Source: Microbacterium schleiferi (lineage in GTDB: Bacteria; Actinomycetota; Actinomycetes; Actinomycetales; Microbacteriaceae). Taken from it: a stretch of DNA of 64,000 bases. Shown here piece after piece: positions 58,000-64,000 of this stretch; positions within the stretch are counted from its first letter, which is position 1, and the number at the start of each line of letters is the position of its first letter. The DNA is taken from positions 62,001 through 126,000 of the forward strand of contig NZ_JAJGNI010000006.1 in NCBI RefSeq assembly GCF_020781975.1. The letters are read 5' to 3'. The position numbers were made by a program, and so were the translations under genes. The notes under the pieces were generated by a model. The model made no database searches. It was not told the origin of the DNA and was given only the letters and a program-made list of their open reading frames with translations.

Positions 58000-58803
58000 C
58001 TAGGCCGCGGTCGCGCCGCCGTCCCAGAAGACACCGATCCGGTCGTCCTGCAGAACGAACTGCAGTGCGCCGCCCTCGGGGAATTGCTCGCGCAAGCGCT
58101 CCGGCGCTGTGTCATCCAAGGGAACTTCGATCGTCGCGGGGAAGGCCCCGGCCCGGCATCCGTAGTAGAACGGCCCGTTCACGCCTTGACCATCGGCAGT
58201 CAGGTCGTCTTCGTCCAGCCCGATAAGACACTCGCTCTCCCCGTTCGGGCTCATGGCCGACGATTGCGCCATCAGAAGCCCGTAGTACTCGTAGGCGATG
58301 GCCTGCTCCGACGTCGTGCCGAAGAATCCCTCGGGTATCGCAACGTCGTCATCGATCTCGAGAGTGGCTACCTGACGGCTCGCGCTTGTCTGCGAGATCA
58401 TGGGAAGAGACGCGAGTCCCCAGACGATGGATGCGGTCAACGCAATCGCCGCTGCGATCGACACGGCGACGATGGCGGTCGCGACAGGTGGCAGCCGCGA
58501 GGTCAGCATGCGCACCAGTGCCCACAGGAGGCGTGTCGCCGGGTCGTCTGCGGCTTCGGCGTCGAGGTCTGCGGCGGGCGCATCGGGCGATTGTGCCTCG
58601 GCGGCTGGGCCTGGCTCGCGGCCCGTTCCGGATGCGCTGGACGCCGTAGCCACCGGAGGCCGCTCTGCCTCGCGCTCCGCTCGAAGCTGTGCTTCAAGTT
58701 CCATCAGGCGCGAGCTGGCGGCGGGGTCCTCGAGCAGGTCGGCGTCGGGGCCGTATGCCCGGGCGCGGAGCTTCCGCAGTTCGGCAGCCGATGCGTCATC
58801 CAT
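58000..58803 (-). CDS. Single-TM protein, tandem paralogue 2
   Basis: 267 residues with the same layout as the gene at 57127: AAELRKLRARAYGPDADLLEDPAASSRLMELEAQL, linker, TM (about 108-132, then TWGLAS-like VWGLASLPMISQ), and an extracellular domain with SECLIGLDEDDL, FYYGCRAGAFP and ALQFVLQDDRIGVFWD. It lies 54 bp upstream of its paralogue on the same strand, so the pair arose by tandem duplication. The two shared Cys residues could form one disulfide. Function unknown. Confidence 0.8.
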   Translation of the reverse strand: MDDASAAELRKLRARAYGPDADLLEDPAASSRLMELEAQLRAEREAERPPVATASSASGTGREPGPAAEAQSPDAPAADLDAEAADDPATRLLWALVRMLTSRLPPVATAIVAVSIAAAIALTASIVWGLASLPMISQTSASRQVATLEIDDDVAIPEGFFGTTSEQAIAYEYYGLLMAQSSAMSPNGESECLIGLDEDDLTADGQGVNGPFYYGCRAGAFPATIEVPLDDTAPERLREQFPEGGALQFVLQDDRIGVFWDGGATAA

Positions 58804-58932
58804 TGCCTCATCGTCGCACGGTGTGCATTGCAGGTTCGGCGTGACGAACGCCCTTGTCAGTGCCCCGCGCGACGATCAGACTTGCACCGTCGGGTGAGTC
58901 CCGGCTGCTCGGCGCTCATCGAGGAGAACGAC

Positions 58933-59304
58933 ATGGCACACGGTGACATCACGCACATCGACATTCCGGTCGCCGACATGGCGGCAGCGACAGCGTTCTA
59001 CGAACGGCTCTTCGGGTGGCAGATCCGAGAGGCTCCCGGTTTCGAGGGCTACCCGATGTGGCAGGCGCCGAACCAGATCAGCGGTGGGGGCCTCGCCCCA
59101 CGCAGTGAGGGCTTCACGCAGCCGCGGTCCTACGTCGAGGTGGATTCGATCGACGAGACTGTCGCGTCGGCGACGGATGCCGGTGGCGCCGTCTTGATGT
59201 CGAAGCAGCCGATCGATGACACGAGCTGGTGGGCGGTCATCAGCGACCCCGACGGGAATGTCATCGGCCTGTACGAGGGCTCGCCGGGAACGGACGGCTC
59301 CTAG
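58933..59304 (+). CDS. VOC-superfamily (glyoxalase/dioxygenase-fold) protein
   Basis: 123 residues from ATG 58933 with GAGGAGA upstream. It is a single vicinal-oxygen-chelate domain: HIDIPVADMAAATAFYERLFGWQI, then YVEVDSIDETVASATDAGGAV and DTSWWAVISDPDGNVIGLYEG. Metal-ligand positions are partly kept (His near the N-terminus and Glu at the end). The role (glyoxalase-like, antibiotic binding or other) cannot be read from the sequence. Confidence 0.85.
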   Translation: MAHGDITHIDIPVADMAAATAFYERLFGWQIREAPGFEGYPMWQAPNQISGGGLAPRSEGFTQPRSYVEVDSIDETVASATDAGGAVLMSKQPIDDTSWWAVISDPDGNVIGLYEGSPGTDGS

Positions 59305-59318
59305 CGAACCGTCGCTCT

Positions 59319-59379
59319 TTGTATACCTAGAGCTATCACAGGAACCAGTATTGATAGCTGGATAGCTTTTGTGTATACA
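59319..59379. promoter_or_regulatory. Nested palindromic operator and promoter of the methylcitrate operon
   Basis: TTGTATAC (59319-59326) and TGTATACA (59372-59379) form the outer pair. AGCTATC (59331-59337) and GATAGCT (59353-59359, repeated at 59361-59367) form an inner inverted pair. A promoter fits inside: -35 TTGATA (59351-59356), 17-bp spacer, and TATACA at 59374-59379. Binding of the GntR regulator here would cover the promoter. This is an autoregulation model, not tested. Confidence 0.6.
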
Positions 59380-59402
59380 TGGAGGCGGGGAAGGGAGAGT
59401 CG

Positions 59403-60053
59403 ATGCGAGCGAGCGATCGTGCGTACCGGACGCTCCTGACCGAGATCCAAGACGGCCTCCTACCCGCGGGTGCCGTGCTCGGCGAAGTCGAGCAGGCGGC
59501 CCGCCTCGGTGTGAGCCGTACGCCACTGCGTGAGGCGCTCGCGCGCCTGGCTGCAGACGGGCTCGTCGTGCAACAGTCGCCGAGGGTCACTGTCGTGTCG
59601 GACGTCGATGCTGATGACATCCGTGCCCTGTTCGAGTTCCGCCGGGCGCTCGAAGAAGCTGCGGCGCGCCTTGCCGCGACGCACGCCGACCCTGCCGCGT
59701 TCGCGGCGCTCGCCGCCGAGTTCGACCGCACGTCGCTTCGCGGCGAAGGGCGGGAGCACTACTACGACCTGATCGCTCGGTTCGATGCTGCCCTCGACGA
59801 CGCCGTCGACAACGCCTACCTCAGCTCGGCGCTGCACACCATCCGCACTCACCTCGTGCGCGTCCGGCGCCTCGCCCGCGAGAATCCCGACCGTCTTTCC
59901 GCCTCCGTCGGCGAACACGCCCTGATTGCGCACGCGATCGCGGCGCAGGATGCCGACCTTGCCGCCCACGCAACTCACGTCCACCTCCACAACGCCCTCA
60001 CCAGCATCCTCGCCTCCCTGTCGGAGGCCCGCACCGAATCCGGAGCAGCATGA
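59403..60053 (+). CDS. GntR-family (FCD) regulator of the methylcitrate operon
   Basis: 216 residues from ATG 59403 with AAGGGAGAG upstream; ATG 59379 overlaps the probable -10 box and is rejected. The GntR winged helix is at residues 1-70 ([32 protein letters not shown]), and the C-terminal all-helical FCD ligand domain has [21 protein letters not shown] and the metal/acid-binding His positions in [15 protein letters not shown]. It overlaps prpD by 4 bp, so it is the first gene of the operon and probably senses a propionate or methylcitrate-related acid. Confidence 0.88.
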   Translation: MRASDRAYRTLLTEIQDGLLPAGAVLGEVEQAARLGVSRTPLREALARLAADGLVVQQSPRVTVVSDVDADDIRALFEFRRALEEAAARLAATHADPAAFAALAAEFDRTSLRGEGREHYYDLIARFDAALDDAVDNAYLSSALHTIRTHLVRVRRLARENPDRLSASVGEHALIAHAIAAQDADLAAHATHVHLHNALTSILASLSEARTESGAA

Positions 60054-61576
60054 CCATCACGCATCACGTCCGCGTCCACCGCAGCGACGAGAACCTCGCC
60101 CGCGAGGGACAACTCGCCTGGCACATCGCGGAGGTTGCCGCCGACCCGGTAGCGGTCGAACCCGAGGTCGTCGACATGATCATCAACCGCGTGATCGACA
60201 ACGCCGCGGTTGCGGCGGCATCCCTCACTCGCCGACCGGTGAGTGCTGCACGACAGCAGGCGCTCGACCACGCGGTGTCGGTCAGCGGTGCCGGATCAAC
60301 GGTCTTCGGCTGCGCGAACGAGCGTCGCACGAGTCCGGAGTGGGCGGCGTGGGCAAACGGAGTCGCGGTGCGTGAGCTCGACTACCACGACACGTTCCTG
60401 GCTGCCGAGTACTCTCACCCGGGTGACAACATCCCGCCGATCCTGGCCGTCGCCCAGCACGTCGGGGCCGATGGTGCCGCGGTGGTGCGGGCTCTCGCGA
60501 CGGGCTACGAGATCCAGATGGACCTCGTGCGCGCGATCTCGCTACACAAGCACAAGATCGACCACGTCGCACACCTCGGTCCGTCGGCAGCTGCCGGCAT
60601 CGGCACCCTCCTGGGCCTGTCCGTCGAGACGATCTACCAGGCCGTCGGGCAGGCCCTGCACACGACCACCGCGACCCGCCAGTCCCGCAAGGGCGAGATC
60701 TCGACGTGGAAGGCCCACGCCCCTGCCTTCGCCGGCAAGATGGCAGTCGAAGCCGTGGACCGGGCGATGCGCGGTGAGACGAGCCCCAGCCCGATCTATG
60801 AGGGCGAGGACGGCGTGATCGCCTGGCTGCTCGATGGCAAGGATGCCGCCTACGAGGTGCCGCTTCCGGCGCCGGGCGAGTCCAAGCGGGCGATCCTCGA
60901 CTCCTACACGAAGGAGCACTCGGCCGAGTACCAGGCGCAGGCGTGGATCGACTTGGCCCGCAAGCTCGGTACCGAGCGCCCCGAGCTGCGCGACCCCGCC
61001 AACATCGCGAGCATCGTGCTGCACACGAGCCACCACACGCACTACGTCATCGGCTCGGGGGCGAACGACCCGCAGAAGTACGACCCGCAGGCATCCCGCG
61101 AGACCCTCGATCACTCGATCCCGTACATTTTCGCGGTCGCGTTGCAGGACGGCGCGTGGCATCACGTCGACTCGTATCTTCCCGAACGTGCCGCACGGCC
61201 CGACACGGTGGAGCTCTGGCGCAAGATCACGACGGCCGAGGATGCCGAGTGGACGCGCCGCTACCACTCCGAGGACCCCGACGAGAAGGCCTTCGGGGGG
61301 CGCGTGGAGATCGTTATGGCCGACGGTTCCACCGTTGTCGACGAGATCGCTGTTGCCGACGCGCACCCGTTGGGCGCGCGGCCGTTCGCTCGCGAGGACT
61401 ACGTTCGTAAGTTCCGGCTGCTTGCCGAGCCCGTGCTCGCTCCCGAAGAGATCGAACGGTTCCTCGACCTCGCCCAGCGCCTCCCTGAGCTCTCGGCAGA
61501 CGAGGTCGGGCAGCTCAACATCGTCGCGAGAATCGGTGTTCTCGCCTCGGCGCCCGCGCCCAAGGGGCTCTTCTGA
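60050..61576 (+). CDS. prpD: 2-Methylcitrate dehydratase
   Basis: 508 residues of the MmgE/PrpD family. [33 protein letters not shown] carries the conserved acidic/His residues. [32 protein letters not shown] and [15 protein letters not shown] are typical of PrpD. It converts 2-methylcitrate to 2-methyl-cis-aconitate in propionyl-CoA catabolism. It is translationally coupled to the GntR gene and to prpB (TGATG overlap). Confidence 0.92.
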   Translation: MTITHHVRVHRSDENLAREGQLAWHIAEVAADPVAVEPEVVDMIINRVIDNAAVAAASLTRRPVSAARQQALDHAVSVSGAGSTVFGCANERRTSPEWAAWANGVAVRELDYHDTFLAAEYSHPGDNIPPILAVAQHVGADGAAVVRALATGYEIQMDLVRAISLHKHKIDHVAHLGPSAAAGIGTLLGLSVETIYQAVGQALHTTTATRQSRKGEISTWKAHAPAFAGKMAVEAVDRAMRGETSPSPIYEGEDGVIAWLLDGKDAAYEVPLPAPGESKRAILDSYTKEHSAEYQAQAWIDLARKLGTERPELRDPANIASIVLHTSHHTHYVIGSGANDPQKYDPQASRETLDHSIPYIFAVALQDGAWHHVDSYLPERAARPDTVELWRKITTAEDAEWTRRYHSEDPDEKAFGGRVEIVMADGSTVVDEIAVADAHPLGARPFAREDYVRKFRLLAEPVLAPEEIERFLDLAQRLPELSADEVGQLNIVARIGVLASAPAPKGLF

Positions 61577-62490
61577 TGCTCTACAGCCAGACATCCGCGG
61601 CCGAGAAGCGAAGGCTGTTTCGGGAGCGCCTTGCGTCGGGAGAGCTGTTGCGATTCCCGGGAGCCTTCAACCCGCTGTCGGCGCGGCTGATCGAGCGCAA
61701 GGGCTTCGAGGGGGTCTACATCTCCGGTGCCGTCCTTGCGGCCGACCTCGGGCTCCCCGACATCGGCCTGACGACCCTCACCGAGGTCGCGGGCCGCGGG
61801 CAGCAGATCGCCCGGATGACCGAGCTTCCGGCGATCATCGACGCCGACACCGGGTTCGGCGAGCCGATGAACGTGGCACGCACCATTCAGACCCTCGAAG
61901 ACGCAGGCCTTGCGGGCACCCACATCGAGGATCAGATCAACCCCAAGCGGTGCGGTCACCTCGACGGGAAGGCCGTCGTCGATGCTGACACCGCGGTCAA
62001 ACGCATCCGTGCCGCCGTCGACGCGCGTCGGGACGAGAACTTCCTCATCATGGCTCGCACCGACATCCGTGCCATCGAGGGACTGGATGCCGCGATCGAC
62101 CGGGCCAAGGTTCTCGTGGATGCCGGCGCCGACGCGATCTTCCCCGAGGCGATGCGTAATCTCGGCGAGTTCGAGAGGATGCGTGCGGCGCTGGACGTGC
62201 CGGTGCTCGCGAATATGACCGAGTTCGGCAAGAGCGAGCTGTTCTCGACCGAGCAGCTGCGCTCCGCCGGCATCAACATCGTCATCTGGCCGGTCTCGCT
62301 GCTGCGCGTCGCCATGGGCTCGGCGGGGCGCGCACTCGACGAGCTGGATGCGAAGGGGCACCTGCGCGACAGGCTCGACGAGATGCAGCACCGCGCCGAC
62401 CTCTACGACCTGATCGATTACGAGCAGTACAACCACTTCGACTCGAGCATCTTCAACTTCACTGTCTCTGCACCCATCACGAAGGAGTGA
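61576..62490 (+). CDS. prpB: 2-Methylisocitrate lyase
   Basis: 304 residues of the isocitrate-lyase/PEP-mutase superfamily. The active-site loop KRCGH is at 124-128, with IIDADTGFGEP (about 88-98, Mg binding) and the ISGAVLAADLGLPDIGL segment. It cleaves 2-methylisocitrate to succinate and pyruvate. The start overlaps the prpD stop by one nucleotide, and GAAGGAG for prpC lies at its 3' end. Confidence 0.94.
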   Translation: MLYSQTSAAEKRRLFRERLASGELLRFPGAFNPLSARLIERKGFEGVYISGAVLAADLGLPDIGLTTLTEVAGRGQQIARMTELPAIIDADTGFGEPMNVARTIQTLEDAGLAGTHIEDQINPKRCGHLDGKAVVDADTAVKRIRAAVDARRDENFLIMARTDIRAIEGLDAAIDRAKVLVDAGADAIFPEAMRNLGEFERMRAALDVPVLANMTEFGKSELFSTEQLRSAGINIVIWPVSLLRVAMGSAGRALDELDAKGHLRDRLDEMQHRADLYDLIDYEQYNHFDSSIFNFTVSAPITKE

Positions 62491-62492
62491 GC

Positions 62493-63683
62493 ATGGCCGA
62501 CACCGACATCAAGAAGGGGCTTGCCGGCGTCGTCGTCGACTACACGGCAGTCAGCAAGGTCAACCCCGACAGCAACAGCCTGCTCTACCGCGGATACCCG
62601 GTTCAGGAGCTCGCCGCCACACAGCCTGTCGAAGCCGTCGCGCACCTGCTGTGGACCGGCGAGCTGCCCTCAGACGAGCAGCTTGCCACTCTGCGCAAGA
62701 CGGAGCGCGAGAACCGCGCACTGCAGCCCGACGTGAGGGCCGCGATCGATCTCATCCCGCTCGATGCTCATCCGATGGATGAGGTGCGCACAGCCGTCAG
62801 TGTCATCGGGGCGCGTGAGACCCGCGGCATCGTGAATGTCATGGACGCGGTGGGCACTCCGCAGCAGAACCTCGAGCGCAGCATCCGTCTCTTCGGCGAA
62901 CTTCCGGCGATCGTCGCCTACGGGCAGCGGCGCCGCCACGGGCTCGAACCCGTCGATGCGCGCGACGAGCTGGATTACGCCGCGAACTTCCTCTGGCTCA
63001 CCTTCGGCGAAGAGGCCGACGACGTTGTCGTGGATGCGTTCAACCGGTCAATGATCCTCTACGCCGAGCACTCGTTCAACGCGTCGACATTCACGGCCCG
63101 CGTCATCACCTCGACCCTCAGCGACCTTTACTCCGCAGTGGTAGGTGCGATCGGCGCGTTGAAGGGACCCCTGCACGGTGGCGCGAACGAGGCAGTGCTG
63201 CACATCTTCGACGAGATCGGCTCGGCCGAGAACGTGTCAGCGTGGCTCGACACGGCTCTCGCCGAGAAGCGCAAGATCATGGGCTTCGGGCATCGCGTGT
63301 ACAAGCGCGGTGACTCGCGCGTTCCCACCATGAAGGCGGCGCTCGACACCCTTGTCGCCCACTACGACCGCCCGGATGTCGCAGCCCTCTACGACGCCCT
63401 CGAATCGGAGTTCGTGGCGCGTAAGGGCATCTACCCGAACCTCGACTACCCGTCGGGTCCGGCCTACAGCCTGATCGGCTTCGACACGCTGACCTTCACG
63501 CCGCTGTTCGTCGCGGCCCGCGTTGTGGGCTGGACCTCACACATCATGGAGCAGCAGGCCTCGAACGCGCTCATCCGGCCGCTGTCGGCCTACAACGGCC
63601 CCGATGAGCGCCACATCGAGGGCTACGTGCCCGACACCTCCGCGATCAACGTGCAAGAGCGCCCGGAGGAGGCCGCCGAGTGA
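62493..63683 (+). CDS. prpC: 2-Methylcitrate synthase
   Basis: 396 residues from ATG 62493 (GAAGGAG 5 nt upstream; GTG 62487 less likely). Citrate-synthase fold with the two catalytic His in PLHGGANEAV and MGFGHRVYKRGDSR and the catalytic Asp further on. The short form and its operon context indicate PrpC, which condenses propionyl-CoA with oxaloacetate. It completes the 2-methylcitrate cycle with prpD and prpB, and its stop overlaps the thiolase start by 4 bp. Confidence 0.93.
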   Translation: MADTDIKKGLAGVVVDYTAVSKVNPDSNSLLYRGYPVQELAATQPVEAVAHLLWTGELPSDEQLATLRKTERENRALQPDVRAAIDLIPLDAHPMDEVRTAVSVIGARETRGIVNVMDAVGTPQQNLERSIRLFGELPAIVAYGQRRRHGLEPVDARDELDYAANFLWLTFGEEADDVVVDAFNRSMILYAEHSFNASTFTARVITSTLSDLYSAVVGAIGALKGPLHGGANEAVLHIFDEIGSAENVSAWLDTALAEKRKIMGFGHRVYKRGDSRVPTMKAALDTLVAHYDRPDVAALYDALESEFVARKGIYPNLDYPSGPAYSLIGFDTLTFTPLFVAARVVGWTSHIMEQQASNALIRPLSAYNGPDERHIEGYVPDTSAINVQERPEEAAE

Positions 63684-64000
63684 CCACCGCCGTCATCGTC
63701 GACGTCGTCCGGACGCCCTCCGGTCGGGGCAAGCCCGGAGGCGCGCTCTCCGGTGTGCATCCCGTCGACCTCGCAGCCGGCACGCTGACCGCGATCCTCG
63801 AGCGCAACGGGCTCGAGTCGCGCCAGATCGATGACGTCCTGATGGGGTGCGTCAGTCAGGTCGGCGACCAGGCCGCCAACATCGCTCGTCAGGCTGTTCT
63901 TGCGGCGGGCTTCGACGAGTCGGTGCCGGCCGCGACGATCGACCGGCAGTGCGGCTCGAGCCAGCAGGCTGTGCACTTCGCGGCCCACGGGATCATTGCC
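63680..64000 (+). CDS. Thiolase (acetyl-CoA acyltransferase), N-terminal part
   Basis: 107 codons are visible from GTG 63680 to the window edge. TAVIVDVVRTPSGRG at the start and DRQCGSSQQAVHFAAHG with the nucleophilic Cys (about residue 93) are diagnostic of thiolases. It is coupled to prpC by a 4-bp overlap. A thiolase at this position could link branched-chain or odd-chain acyl-CoA breakdown, which yields propionyl-CoA, to the methylcitrate cycle. Confidence 0.9.
   Translation, partial: MTTAVIVDVVRTPSGRGKPGGALSGVHPVDLAAGTLTAILERNGLESRQIDDVLMGCVSQVGDQAANIARQAVLAAGFDESVPAATIDRQCGSSQQAVHFAAHGIIA

Overview
The window is a high-GC chromosomal segment from an actinobacterium. It is most likely a member of the Microbacteriaceae close to Microbacterium. 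The reasons are the strong G/C bias at third codon positions, frequent GTG starts, F420 genes (fbiC, cofC, an F420-dependent glucose-6-phosphate dehydrogenase), a ykoEDC thiamine-precursor importer behind a TPP riboswitch, and the very frequent word GGATGCC/GGCATCC on both strands. The genus is an inference. No rRNA, tRNA, CRISPR array, transposase or integrase was recognised.

Layout. 1-5.7 kb: an aromatic/aldehyde catabolism region with visible rearrangement scars. It holds the N-terminus of one aldehyde dehydrogenase, a transketolase-aldehyde dehydrogenase chimera, a truncated acyl-CoA dehydrogenase, a MarR regulator, pobA with an IclR regulator, and a quinone oxidoreductase. 5.7-20.4 kb: ordinary chromosomal genes (Pr6Pr membrane protein between two copies of a 58-bp hairpin repeat, aldehyde dehydrogenase, purU, a condensation-fold protein, hydrolase and GNAT genes, a menC-like enolase-superfamily gene, two lipoproteins, an LLM oxidoreductase, an MMPL exporter with divergent TetR regulator, and glyS). 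20.4-22.3 kb: a small inserted module (membrane protein plus PadR regulator with a clear palindromic operator) between a HhH-GPD gene and a truncated copy of its 5' end, followed by five 20-bp-spaced iteron-like repeats. 22.3-25.8 kb: haem genes hemY/cgoX and hemD around three small envelope genes. 25.8-31.3 kb: a tightly overlapping minus-strand F420 operon (fbiC, Baeyer-Villiger-like monooxygenase, fgd, cofC). 31.3-36.5 kb: an accessory region (XRE regulator, unknown secreted protein, unknown membrane proteins, DUF3800-like gene with a decayed partial copy, three small minus-strand genes) with a 37-bp direct repeat. 36.5-59.3 kb: ABC exporter, acyl-CoA hydrolase/hydratase genes, D,D-carboxypeptidase, ykoEDC, two SDRs, LssY-like protein, rlmN, two type-B carboxylesterases around an aldo/keto reductase, UbiB-like kinase, NUDIX hydrolase, tandem paralogous membrane proteins and a VOC protein. 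59.3-64 kb: the propionate (2-methylcitrate) operon prpDBC with its GntR regulator, running into a thiolase cut by the window edge.

How genes work together. PrpC, PrpD and PrpB form the 2-methylcitrate cycle, and the GntR protein sits at the head of the operon behind nested palindromes. FbiC, CofC and FGD would make and reduce F420. However, the CofH half of FbiC lacks the radical-SAM cysteines, which I consider the most important anomaly here. The TPP riboswitch should gate the ykoEDC importer.

A window-wide feature is that about 20 genes have a TANNNT-like (sometimes CANNNT) -10 box exactly 6-7 nt before their ATG/GTG. This implies leaderless transcripts, and it was used to fix many start codons.
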